From positions 1 to 29,119 of the forward strand of contig CAZSIV010000027.1 in NCBI GenBank assembly GCA_964607135.1: a stretch of 29,119 nucleotides of DNA. The letters are read 5' to 3'. This document shows positions 1-6,598 of this stretch, piece after piece; within the stretch, counting starts at the first letter, position 1; every line of letters starts with the position of its first letter. The position numbers and the translations under genes are program-made. Origin of the DNA: Metaruminococcus_A sp964607135. GTDB taxonomy: Bacteria; Bacillota; Clostridia; Oscillospirales; Ruminococcaceae. The notes beneath the pieces were generated by a model. The model was not told the DNA's origin and ran no database searches. It saw only the letters and a list, made by a program, of their open reading frames with translations.

Positions 1-2
1 AA

Positions 3-401
3 TTACCGCTTGGAGAACTGCGGAGCACGACGGGCCGCTTTGAGTCCGTATTTCTTACGCTCTTTCATTCTCGGGTCACGGGTCAGGAATCCGGCTTTTT
101 TCAGAACCGGGCGGAGCTCCTCATTGTACTGGAGCAGCGCGCGGGAAAGGCCGTGGCGGATTGCGCCGGCCTGGCCGGTGACGCCGCCGCCTGCAACGGT
201 GCAGACAATGTCGAACTTGCCGAGGGTATCGGTCAGGTTGAGGGGCTGACGGACGATCAGCTTCAAGGTCTCGAGGCCGAAATAATCATCGATCTCTCTG
301 CCGTTGATGGTGATATTGCCGCTCCCGGCGTAGACACGGACACGGGCGACCGAGCTTTTTCTTCTGCCGGTGCCGTAGAAATATGGTTTCGATTCGTACA
401 T
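3..401 (-). CDS. rpsI: 30S ribosomal protein S9
   Basis: S9 of the small ribosomal subunit; its C-terminal tail reaches the decoding site and contacts P-site tRNA. The 132-residue protein has the family N-terminal GTGRRKSSVARV motif, the GGGVTGQAGAIRHG block in the middle and the basic tail ending in FSKR, so it is complete with its stop at the very edge of the window. A GGGAGG ribosome binding site lies 9 nt before the ATG. It follows rplM by 18 nt on the same strand and shares its promoter, the usual L13-S9 pair. Identification is by strong family motifs and by partner gene. Confidence 0.98.
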   Translation of the reverse strand: MYESKPYFYGTGRRKSSVARVRVYAGSGNITINGREIDDYFGLETLKLIVRQPLNLTDTLGKFDIVCTVAGGGVTGQAGAIRHGLSRALLQYNEELRPVLKKAGFLTRDPRMKERKKYGLKAARRAPQFSKR

Positions 402-419
402 CTTCCATTGCCTCCCTTA

Positions 420-848
420 TTAAAACTCGCAGTTTACAGGCTTCTGCGCGGCATTATTGTGCTCAGCACCCCTGTAAACACGCAGACGGCGCAGCTGCGC
501 AGCGCCCAGTTTGTTATGAGGAAGCATCCCTTCAACCGCTAGCATCATAGCCTTTTCCGGATTTTCTTCCATTAATTTGCTGTACTTGATCTCTTTGAGG
601 CCGCCCACCCAGCCGGTGTGCCACTGATAAACCTTCTGGTTGAGCTTGTTCCCTGTGAGAACCGCCTTCTCCGCATTGACGATGATGACGTGATCGCCGC
701 AGTCCATGTGGGTGACAAAGATCGGTTTATGCTTGCCGCGCAGAATGTGCGCCGCTTTTGCAGCAACACGGCCCAGCGGTTTGTCGGCGGCGTCCAGCAC
801 ATACCATTTGCGCGAGATGTCGCCCGCTTTTGGCATATAAGTTGACAT
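420..848 (-). CDS. rplM: 50S ribosomal protein L13
   Basis: L13 is an early-assembly protein of the large subunit that binds 23S rRNA. The product of 142 residues contains the typical WYVLDAADKPLGRVA start and the GMLPHNKLG motif near the C-terminus. An in-frame ATG five codons upstream is possible, but GGAGGG lies 7 nt before the ATG at 848, giving MSTYMPKAGD, so this start is preferred. It is the first gene of the rplM-rpsI operon, with a consensus promoter 81 nt upstream and a short structured leader that may bind L13. Confidence 0.97.
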   Translation of the reverse strand: MSTYMPKAGDISRKWYVLDAADKPLGRVAAKAAHILRGKHKPIFVTHMDCGDHVIIVNAEKAVLTGNKLNQKVYQWHTGWVGGLKEIKYSKLMEENPEKAMMLAVEGMLPHNKLGAAQLRRLRVYRGAEHNNAAQKPVNCEF

Positions 849-922
849 GGTGTTTCCCTCCAATTACAAATCGGTTTTCAGATAAAGCGCCTTTGAGCGT
901 TTGAAAACACAAATTCAGTTGC
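849..922 (-). promoter_or_regulatory. rplM 5' leader, possible L13 autoregulatory element
   Basis: The predicted transcript begins near 922 and leaves about 74 nt before the rplM start. It holds an inverted repeat GTTTTCA...TGAAAAC enclosing a short inner CGC...GCG stem, followed by the ribosome binding site GGAGGG. L13 leaders with this job are known in Firmicutes. Position and a stem support the idea, but I could not match the published consensus base by base. Confidence 0.35.
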
Positions 923-928
923 TCAACT

Positions 929-957
929 ATTATAATATGTCCGAAAAAGCTTGTCAA
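929..957 (-). promoter_or_regulatory. Perfect-consensus sigma-A promoter of rplM-rpsI
   Basis: On the minus strand TTGACA (952-957) and TATAAT (929-934) are both exact consensus hexamers with an exact 17-nt spacer. The region upstream of the -35 is A-rich and could act as an UP element. It reads directly into rplM. Confidence 0.92.
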
Positions 958-988
958 GGAGAATTAAGCGTTTTTCGTAATTTACATC

Positions 989-1037
989 TCTGTTTCTCTC
1001 AAAATCTCTCTCAATAGCTCTGTTTCTTTCTGTTTCT
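989..1037. repeat. Three 9-bp TCTGTTTCT repeats in a pyrimidine-rich tract
   Basis: TCTGTTTCT occurs at 989, 1019 and 1029 on the plus strand (AGAAACAGA on the minus strand), at offsets of 30 and 10 bp, that is whole helical turns. The copies sit in a roughly 75-nt polypyrimidine stretch just upstream of the rplM promoter. Function unknown; it may be a protein-binding or UP-like region, or simple low-complexity sequence. Confidence 0.5.
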
Positions 1038-1126
1038 CATCTTCCATTTCTTTTTTGATATTTGATTTGATAAACGGAAAAAATCAAAGAAATCCCCGAA
1101 AATTCGGAGAAAACAGGGGATTATAA

Positions 1127-1175
1127 GAAAAACAGGACACCCCCTCGCCTAAAAGGCGGGGGTGTCCTGTTTTTT
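1127..1175 (-). terminator. Rho-independent terminator after the aldo/keto reductase
   Basis: AACAGGACACCCCC...GGGGGTGTCCTGTT forms a stem of roughly 18 bp with one bulged base and an AAAA-type loop. On the minus strand it is followed by a run of T; T follows on the plus strand as well, so it can act both ways. It lies just after the reductase stop. A weaker hairpin, AATCCCC...GGGGATT (1091-1122), follows it and is also trailed by T-rich sequence on the minus strand. Confidence 0.9.
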
Positions 1176-1203
1176 ATGATTTCTTCAACCTGCCAAAACA
1201 CGG

Positions 1204-2118
1204 TCAGGGCAGCTCGTTCCCCGCCGCCTTGTAGATATCATACCATTCCTTCCGGGTCAGGACGAGCTCCCCGCCTTTGGCGATCTCCCGGATTCTCTCG
1301 GGCTTCGACGTGCCGCACAGCGGCATGATCCCGGCCGGATGGCGGAGAATCCAGGCTGCGGCGACGGCGGAGTTCGGCACGCCATAAGAGGCGGCGATTT
1401 GGTCGATCACCCGGTTGAGCTCCGGGAACTTCGGGTTGTCGAGATAAACCCCCTCGAACCAGCCGTACTGGAAGGGCGACCATGCCTGGATGGTGATTCC
1501 CCGGAGCCGGGCGTATTCCAGCATGCTGTCGTCTCGGCTGAGGGATGCGTCATCCTCCATATTCATATGGATGCCGGAGTCGATCATCCCGGTGTGCATC
1601 AGACTGAACTGGAGCTGGTTCGCGATCAGCTTGTGGGGGACCGCCTGCTGCACAAGCTCCATCAGGAGAGGCTTGAAATTGGAGACGCCGAAATAGCGCA
1701 CTTTTCCTTCCCTGTGGAGAATTTCGAAGGCCTCCGCCACCTCTTCCGGCTCCAGAAGGGTATCCGGACGATGGAGGAGAAGGGAGTCGAGATGATCGGT
1801 TCCCAGCCGTTTAAGGGAGCCGTCCACCGCCTCCAGAATATGCTCTTTTGAAAGGTCATAGAGCCCTTCGCTGACACCGCATTTGCTCTGGATCAGCATC
1901 CGGCCGCGGAGGGAGGGATCAGCCGCAAGGACTTCCCCGAACCGCTCCTCCGAGGCGCCGCCCATATAGATGTCCGCCAGGTCGAAGTAATTGATCCCCT
2001 CCTCCAAGCAGGTGCGGATCAGCTTATCCCCCTCTTCGACGGTATTCGCCCCGAACCGTCCGCAGCCGAGGGCAATTTGGGAGGCGGGCAGCAGCCCGCC
2101 GACTTTGATCTGTTTCAT
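1204..2118 (-). CDS. Aldo/keto reductase (YdhF-like)
   Basis: NAD(P)H-dependent oxidoreductase of the AKR superfamily, cytosolic, substrate unknown. The 304-residue protein carries the full catalytic tetrad: D46 and Y51 in FDLADIY, K79 in QSK, H116 in LLLHRPD. The cofactor-binding half follows, with GVSNF, an NQLQFSLMH stretch and the C-terminal CGTSKPERI motif. The layout resembles E. coli YdhF. A longer reading to 2172 is open, but AGGAAAGGA lies about 9 nt before the ATG at 2118 and the family starts there. It lies 97 nt downstream of the NimA-like gene and could be cotranscribed with it; a strong terminator follows. Confidence 0.9.
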   Translation of the reverse strand: MKQIKVGGLLPASQIALGCGRFGANTVEEGDKLIRTCLEEGINYFDLADIYMGGASEERFGEVLAADPSLRGRMLIQSKCGVSEGLYDLSKEHILEAVDGSLKRLGTDHLDSLLLHRPDTLLEPEEVAEAFEILHREGKVRYFGVSNFKPLLMELVQQAVPHKLIANQLQFSLMHTGMIDSGIHMNMEDDASLSRDDSMLEYARLRGITIQAWSPFQYGWFEGVYLDNPKFPELNRVIDQIAASYGVPNSAVAAAWILRHPAGIMPLCGTSKPERIREIAKGGELVLTRKEWYDIYKAAGNELP

Positions 2119-2215
2119 CGTCAATTTTCCTTTCCTGATTCGATTGTTTGGTTTAATATATGGATAAGCCATAACCGGGACAAAGCGGTATTACTCCCGC
2201 TCTGGAAACTGCCCA

Positions 2216-2716
2216 TTATCCCTTTTCACGGGCTGCCTCCTGCACCTTTTTGAGAGCCGCCTTCCCGGTCAGATGCTCCGGCTCCAGCTCGATTACCAGC
2301 GTTCGATCCCAGAACTTTTCGATCTCATCCTCCCCCTCTTTGCCGCAGCCGGGGCTGTACTTTTCCACCAAGGCACGAAGCGCCCGCCGTTTGACGGCGT
2401 CGTCGGAAACAACCCTCGCCTGTCCAAAAACGACGGCGCTTTTATAATCGGTCGCGAACAGCCGCGGAACCACCCGGTTTTTTTCAACCACGCAGAACGA
2501 GGCCTTTCCGCATTCCGCAAGCGCGTCGATTTTATGCCCCTCCACGGCGCAGTGGAAATAAATCCGCCCGCCGTCCAGAACGTAATTCAAGGGAACCGCA
2601 TAGGGATAGCCGCCTTCCCCCAGCACCGCCAGAACGCCGTCCGAACTGTTTTTCAGGATTTCCAATGTCTCTTCCCGGGACAGCTCCTGCCCGGATCGTC
2701 TCATCTTTCGGAACAC
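2216..2716 (-). CDS. Pyridoxamine 5'-phosphate oxidase-like flavoprotein (NimA family)
   Basis: Split-barrel flavin-binding protein of the PNPOx/NimA type, 166 residues. Family features seen are the N-terminal MRR...L segment, the strand pattern VLAVLGEGGYPYAVPLNYVLDG, the IYFHCAVEGHKID motif that normally contacts flavin phosphate, and KSAVVFGQARVV. NimA proteins reduce nitro compounds in some anaerobes, but most homologues have no proven substrate, so resistance should not be assumed. The start is taken as GTG at 2716 because AAAGGAGG sits 7 nt before it; the ATG four codons in is 19 nt away, and an upstream GTG overlaps the binding site. Confidence 0.85.
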   Translation of the reverse strand: MFRKMRRSGQELSREETLEILKNSSDGVLAVLGEGGYPYAVPLNYVLDGGRIYFHCAVEGHKIDALAECGKASFCVVEKNRVVPRLFATDYKSAVVFGQARVVSDDAVKRRALRALVEKYSPGCGKEGEDEIEKFWDRTLVIELEPEHLTGKAALKKVQEAAREKG

Positions 2717-3078
2717 CGCTGATCCTCCTTTCACAAAAACATCGCCCGGGCATCTCCCCCGCCGATCTCTTCATTTATCAACGGCAGATGCGTTTCCCGC
2801 TATGGTTCTCCGGCGGAACGATCCATAACCGACGCCAGGCGCTTTTCGGCATCCCGCAGAGCGCCTGAAACAAGACAAACGGGGGCAAGCCACCGCAGTC
2901 CATGCACACTCACAATCACTGACCGTGAATGCGTAAAATAAAGCGGGCGCCGGACGCTCTTCGAAAGGCAAGCTCCATTTCCAGCGCCGTTTGCGCAGCG
3001 CGCCTGCTTACCGGCAGAGACGCTCCGCCGTATCCTCCCCTGTCAGACGAGGGGGTTGTTCCAGCCGTTGTTTTTCAC

Positions 3079-3108
3079 AGTATAGCACAAAAGCGGGGGA
3101 GAAGTCCA
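3079..3108 (-). promoter_or_regulatory. Probable sigma-A promoter for the NimA-like gene
   Basis: Minus strand TGGACT (3103-3108), 18-nt spacer, TATACT (3079-3084). It would give an unusually long leader of about 355 nt before the GTG at 2716. Confidence 0.5.
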
Positions 3109-3208
3109 CCCGCAGCCGAACAAAGCAGGCGCCGAGGCCCTCTTTAGCCTTGGCAGATTAAATTGTTTTGAGTTTTCCTTTTTTCAGCTTCAAAAAATTT
3201 TTTCAGAG

Positions 3209-3232
3209 AAGTTGCACACAACCGTGCAACTT
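3209..3232. promoter_or_regulatory. Perfect 9-bp dyad upstream of the phage-type gene
   Basis: AAGTTGCAC, 6-nt spacer ACAACC, GTGCAACTT: exact inverted repeat. It is followed by T-rich sequence, so it could be an operator or a terminator/attenuator hairpin. It lies about 50 nt before the tail-fibre gene in an A/T-rich region. Confidence 0.6.
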
Positions 3233-3284
3233 TCTTCTGTTTTTTGCCCAAGGGTGAGGGGAAATTTTTTTAAGGAGTGAAATG

Positions 3285-4400
3285 ATGGCGAATATCATTG
3301 AATACGCAGGCAGGCATCGGGTGTTCAGCGATCCGGCGGCGACGAAGCTCGGTTTCCAGCTGGACCAGAACGCCGAGGAAAAAATCTTTCAATTCCCGCG
3401 GTACTTTAACGATTTCGACCTGTCGCAGTTTACCTGCTTCCTGCTTTTGAGCGGGGCGGACTGGACAGACCGCGTCGAATTGTCCCGGGAAAGCTGCGGC
3501 GAAGAAACACTGACCTACCGGTGGACGGCACCAAAGCTCGTTACGGCAGCGGGAAAGCCGGTGGTCTTTCAGCCCGTCTTCCAGAAGGGAACGACCGTGC
3601 TCCATCTGGACAAAGACATCTTTACCGTCTGTTCCAGCGTAGATCCCGACGGCGAGATGGAGCTCTTTTACCCGGATTATATCGACAGGCTGAAAAAGTT
3701 GGAGACAATCGTCGGCAAAATGAGCCTCCCCAATCATCTCATCAACGGCAATTCCATCGTATGGCAGCGGGGAGAAAGCTTTACCCTGACTTCCGGCAAT
3801 ACGAAGTGGGTCTACTGTGACGACCGCTGGCGGTATAAATTCACCGGAGCGTCAGGCGCAAGCGCCACCGTCGCCAAAAATTCCGGGGGCGGGGTGAAGA
3901 TCACCATCAGCGGGTCGGGAACCGTCACCCGCCAGCAGGTGCTGGAAAACAGCTTTACCGGCCTGTTGACGAGCCGCATAAACGGGGAAAGCACAAGCGC
4001 TCCCTTTTCCGGGAAAACGGTGGCGCAGACCTTCACCAAAACATCGACGGTGGAGTGGACGAAGCTGGAGGCAAGCCCCGTTCCCACCCCATTTTCTCCA
4101 CGTTCCTACAGCGAAGAGCTGACGGCCTGTCAAAGATTCTACCAGGTCATTGAAAACGCCCGAGCCCTTATGAGAAATTGCGTCACAACCTCCGGTGCGA
4201 ATAACTACCACTTTCCCACCCCTTTCCCGTCGATGATCCGGAAACCGGATTATACATTTACCGTCATTGAAAACAGCGGCGTGTCGGAGTGCGGATACTA
4301 TATCAACGGAACGAACGGAGGCTATGTTTATTTTTACGCCTCTGCCTCTATCGTCAGCATTCTCTGTACCGTGAGGCTGGATGCCGAGATTTATTCCTAA
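3285..4400 (+). CDS. Phage tail-fibre / receptor-binding-like protein
   Basis: Structural protein of phage-tail type, 371 residues. The N-terminal part (about 1-145) is a beta-rich domain that could be a baseplate upper protein (BppU-like) attachment domain; this is inference. From about residue 149 it has the tail-fibre signature NHLINGNSIVWQRGESFT followed by DDRWRYK. Near residue 280 comes LTACQRFYQ, also typical of fibre tips, and the end is rich in beta strands. No signal peptide or membrane segment is seen. AAGGAG lies 4 nt before the ATG at 3282 and 7 nt before the ATG at 3285; the latter is preferred. It stands directly upstream of an endolysin gene on the same strand, but no capsid, terminase, tape-measure or holin gene is nearby. 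Confidence 0.72.
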   Translation: MANIIEYAGRHRVFSDPAATKLGFQLDQNAEEKIFQFPRYFNDFDLSQFTCFLLLSGADWTDRVELSRESCGEETLTYRWTAPKLVTAAGKPVVFQPVFQKGTTVLHLDKDIFTVCSSVDPDGEMELFYPDYIDRLKKLETIVGKMSLPNHLINGNSIVWQRGESFTLTSGNTKWVYCDDRWRYKFTGASGASATVAKNSGGGVKITISGSGTVTRQQVLENSFTGLLTSRINGESTSAPFSGKTVAQTFTKTSTVEWTKLEASPVPTPFSPRSYSEELTACQRFYQVIENARALMRNCVTTSGANNYHFPTPFPSMIRKPDYTFTVIENSGVSECGYYINGTNGGYVYFYASASIVSILCTVRLDAEIYS

Positions 4401-4593
4401 ACGAGGTATCATGGATCGTCCTTCAAACATAGGATATACCTGTGGAAGTCTATTGAAAGGAAAGCCAAGTCTCCTTCGAGGCATCGTTTCCCTTTCAGGT
4501 AAGCTCAGGCGGCGGGCATTGCCCGTTTGCAGATCGGATTGAAACACGGACTGCCGGGACACTATGGCAGCCTATACATAAGGAGGAATTCCC

Positions 4594-5778
4594 ATGAAAC
4601 GATACGGAATCGACGTATCAAAATGGCAGGGGGAGATCGACTGGAACGCTGTAAAACAGGCGGGCGTCGAATTTGCAATGATTCGCTCCAGTTTTGGAAA
4701 CAGCGACGTCGACCCCCGTTTTACTGAAAATGCCGCTCGGGCGCGGGAAAGCGGCATCCCCTGTGGGGCTTATCATTACTGTTATGCGAAAAGTGCAGAA
4801 GAGGCGAAACGAGAGGCGGATTTTTTCCTCAGAACCGTCAGCGGGCAGCAGCTGGATTATCCGTTGGCACTGGATTTGGAAGACTCCTCTCTGGCGCCGC
4901 TCGGAAAAGAGGCGCTGACGGAGATCGCCCTCTCCTTTTTAACCGCCGTACAGGATGCCGGTTACTACGCCATCCTCTACGCCAACTTAAACTGGCTCAA
5001 CAACCTTCTGAACCGGGAAAGGCTGTCGGCATTCGACGTCTGGCTTGCGCAGTGGGCACAAACCCCCACCTACACCGGGGAGTTCGGCATCTGGCAGTTC
5101 ACCTCCGAGGGGCGGATCAGCGGCATTTCCGGAAACGTCGACCGGGACATCGCCTACAAAGACTATCCTCAAATCATCCGGGCGGCGGGGTTAAACCACC
5201 TGGATGGGACAACGGTGCCCTCTGAGCCGGTCAATCCCCCTGAGGAGGAGTACTATATCGTAAAGTCGGGAGATACCCTTTCGGGGATCGCGGCAAAATA
5301 CGGCACGACGGTAGAAGAACTGGTCCGCCTGAACAAGATCCAAAACCCCAACCGGATCTATGTCGGGCAAAAAATCCTCTTGCCGTCCAAGGGGAGTGTC
5401 GGCCCCGCCTTCCGGGTTGGAGAACAGGTGAAGATCAAACAGTCCGCCCAAAAATATGCGACCGGGCAGACGATTCCAGGCTGGGTGAAGGGGCGGACGG
5501 ACACCATCCTCCAGATTTCAGGGGACAAAGCGCTCCTGCGGGAAATCTACTCCTGGGTTTACTTGAGCGACCTGGAGCCGGAGGGCGAATCCAGCCCCGT
5601 CTTCTATGTCGGACAGCCGGTAGAGGTGAAGCAATCCGCTCAAAAATATGCGACCGGGCAGGCGATCCCGGGCTGGGTGAAGGGACGGCGGGATACCATC
5701 CTCCAGATTTCGGGGGATAAGGCGCTCCTGCGGGAAATCTACTCCTGGGTTTACTTAAATGATCTGAAACCGGTTTGA
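4594..5778 (+). CDS. GH25 lysozyme with LysM and two C-terminal SH3-like repeats (endolysin)
   Basis: Muramidase that cuts the glycan strand of peptidoglycan. The GH25 barrel fills residues 1 to about 200, starting GIDVSKWQG (D7), with the catalytic acidic pair D94 and E96 in LALDLED. A LysM domain (about 219-264, YIVKSGDTLSGIAAKYGTT) binds N-acetylglucosamine polymers. Two repeats of about 60 residues (from about 272 and 336) start with VGEQVKIKQ or VGQPVEVKQ and end with EIYSWVYL, as in C-terminal modules of clostridial endolysins. There is no signal peptide, so release would need a holin or lysis, as for phage enzymes. AAGGAGGA precedes the ATG at 4594. A 193-nt gap separates it from the fibre gene. 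Confidence 0.92.
   Translation: MKRYGIDVSKWQGEIDWNAVKQAGVEFAMIRSSFGNSDVDPRFTENAARARESGIPCGAYHYCYAKSAEEAKREADFFLRTVSGQQLDYPLALDLEDSSLAPLGKEALTEIALSFLTAVQDAGYYAILYANLNWLNNLLNRERLSAFDVWLAQWAQTPTYTGEFGIWQFTSEGRISGISGNVDRDIAYKDYPQIIRAAGLNHLDGTTVPSEPVNPPEEEYYIVKSGDTLSGIAAKYGTTVEELVRLNKIQNPNRIYVGQKILLPSKGSVGPAFRVGEQVKIKQSAQKYATGQTIPGWVKGRTDTILQISGDKALLREIYSWVYLSDLEPEGESSPVFYVGQPVEVKQSAQKYATGQAIPGWVKGRRDTILQISGDKALLREIYSWVYLNDLKPV
5411..5772 (+). repeat. In-gene tandem duplication in the lysozyme
   Basis: Two copies of the C-terminal module lie 192 nt (64 codons) apart. The blocks around CAAAAATATGCGACCGGGCA (5449 and 5641) and the 60-nt stretch from the ATCCTCCAGATTTC block onward are nearly identical in DNA as well as protein, which suggests a recent duplication or gene conversion. 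Confidence 0.9.
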
Positions 5779-5825
5779 CTTCCTTGACGGGGCCGGCGCG
5801 ATATGGCATACTGATAAAAAGGCTT

Positions 5826-5862
5826 GAAACCGGGATTTTCCGGTTTCGCAACCAAAGGTTGC
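5826..5862. other. Two perfect hairpins back to back
   Basis: GAAACCGG-GATTTT-CCGGTTTC (5826-5847) is followed with no gap by GCAACC-AAA-GGTTGC (5848-5862). No T-run follows, so this is not a standard terminator. It lies between the lysozyme stop and the XRE regulator start, 133 nt before the latter. Confidence 0.65.
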
Positions 5863-5994
5863 GGCGCTGAAAACTGAACTTGGTGGCGCAACCCGACGGA
5901 TTTGGCTATGATAAAGTCGTTCTTCGATTGGCGGAGGGCCCATCCGCTTCTCTGCCAACCGAGGAAAGCCAAACCGTTTGAAAGGATGAAGAAG

Positions 5995-6456
5995 ATGAAT
6001 ATCGAAATAGCGAACCGGCTGGTCAAGCTCCGGAAGGAAAACGGATTGTCCCAGGAGGAGCTGGCAGCAAAAATCGGGATCAGCCGGCAGGCGGTCTCCA
6101 AATGGGAACGGGCGGATGCCAGCCCCGACACCGACAACCTGATCCTTCTCGCCCGGCTTTACGGCGTCAGCCTGGACGCACTCCTCGCCACCGAGGAGGA
6201 AATCCCACGGGCCGCACCGGAGGAAGAGAAACGGGATTCCGACCCCTGCGACGGATGTGAAGATTTCCCCAAAGGATGCCACCGCTGTGAAAGAAAAAAG
6301 CGCCGCAATCCGTGGCTCGCCTTCCCTTATCCGATCCTCGTCGTGATGATCTATCTGGCGATGGGCTTCTATAAAAGCCTGTGGCATCCCGGCTGGATCA
6401 TCTTTCTCACCATCCCGGTCTATTACTGCCTGGCGGAGTTTTTCGGCCGAAAATAG
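5995..6456 (+). CDS. XRE-family regulator with Cys4 knuckle and two membrane segments
   Basis: Predicted membrane-tethered DNA-binding protein, 153 residues. Residues 1 to about 62 form a Cro/CI-type helix-turn-helix (LRKENGLSQEELAAKIGISR, then QAVSKWERA). An acidic linker follows. Next is CDGC-x6-CHRC, a possible zinc or metal site next to a basic patch (ERKKRR). Two hydrophobic segments (about 103-124 and 128-148) close the protein. A longer frame from 5902 exists, but AAAGGA lies 8 nt before ATG 5995 and the earlier ATG at 5986 abuts the binding site. HTH proteins with C-terminal membrane helices are common in Firmicutes, mostly without known ligand. It precedes the membrane ferredoxin gene on the same strand with a possible terminator between. 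Confidence 0.85.
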   Translation: MNIEIANRLVKLRKENGLSQEELAAKIGISRQAVSKWERADASPDTDNLILLARLYGVSLDALLATEEEIPRAAPEEEKRDSDPCDGCEDFPKGCHRCERKKRRNPWLAFPYPILVVMIYLAMGFYKSLWHPGWIIFLTIPVYYCLAEFFGRK

Positions 6457-6523
6457 CCCGCCGCCCGGCAGACAGTGCCGGCAGGGGCGAAGACCGAGAC
6501 GGCCGATCTCCCGCCGGAAAGGA

Positions 6524-6550
6524 AACGGTGGAATTCTCCGCCGTTTTGTG
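6524..6550 (+). terminator. Probable terminator after the XRE gene
   Basis: AACGGTGGA-ATTC-TCCGCCGTT: 9-bp stem with one T-G pair, continuing into TTTTGTGTT. It sits 68 nt after the XRE stop and 49 nt before the ferredoxin start, so it could also attenuate the downstream gene. Confidence 0.5.
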
Positions 6551-6598
6551 TTAAACTGAAGAAAACAGGCGATTGCCCGGAGATATGAGGTGAAGGCC

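Larger units (their letters stand above)
2717..3281. other. 565-nt intergenic region between divergent genes
   Basis: This stretch separates the minus-strand NimA-like gene from the plus-strand phage-type gene. It contains a probable minus-strand promoter (3079-3108), a long untranslated stretch (2717-3070) in which I recognise no riboswitch or gene, and an AT-rich segment (3155-3281) with a perfect dyad at 3209-3232. Short open frames here lack binding sites and family features. Confidence 0.6.

Noticed and set aside
2735..3070. FMN or other flavin riboswitch before the flavoprotein gene
   Set aside because: I looked for the FMN aptamer conserved blocks and could not find them in order.
4410..4544. 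44-codon open frame between the fibre and lysozyme genes, considered as a holin
   Set aside because: The product is basic with no membrane segment, and only a weak binding site precedes it.
3282..5778. Complete prophage or integrative element with att sites
   Set aside because: No integrase, terminase, capsid or portal gene and no convincing direct repeats at the borders.
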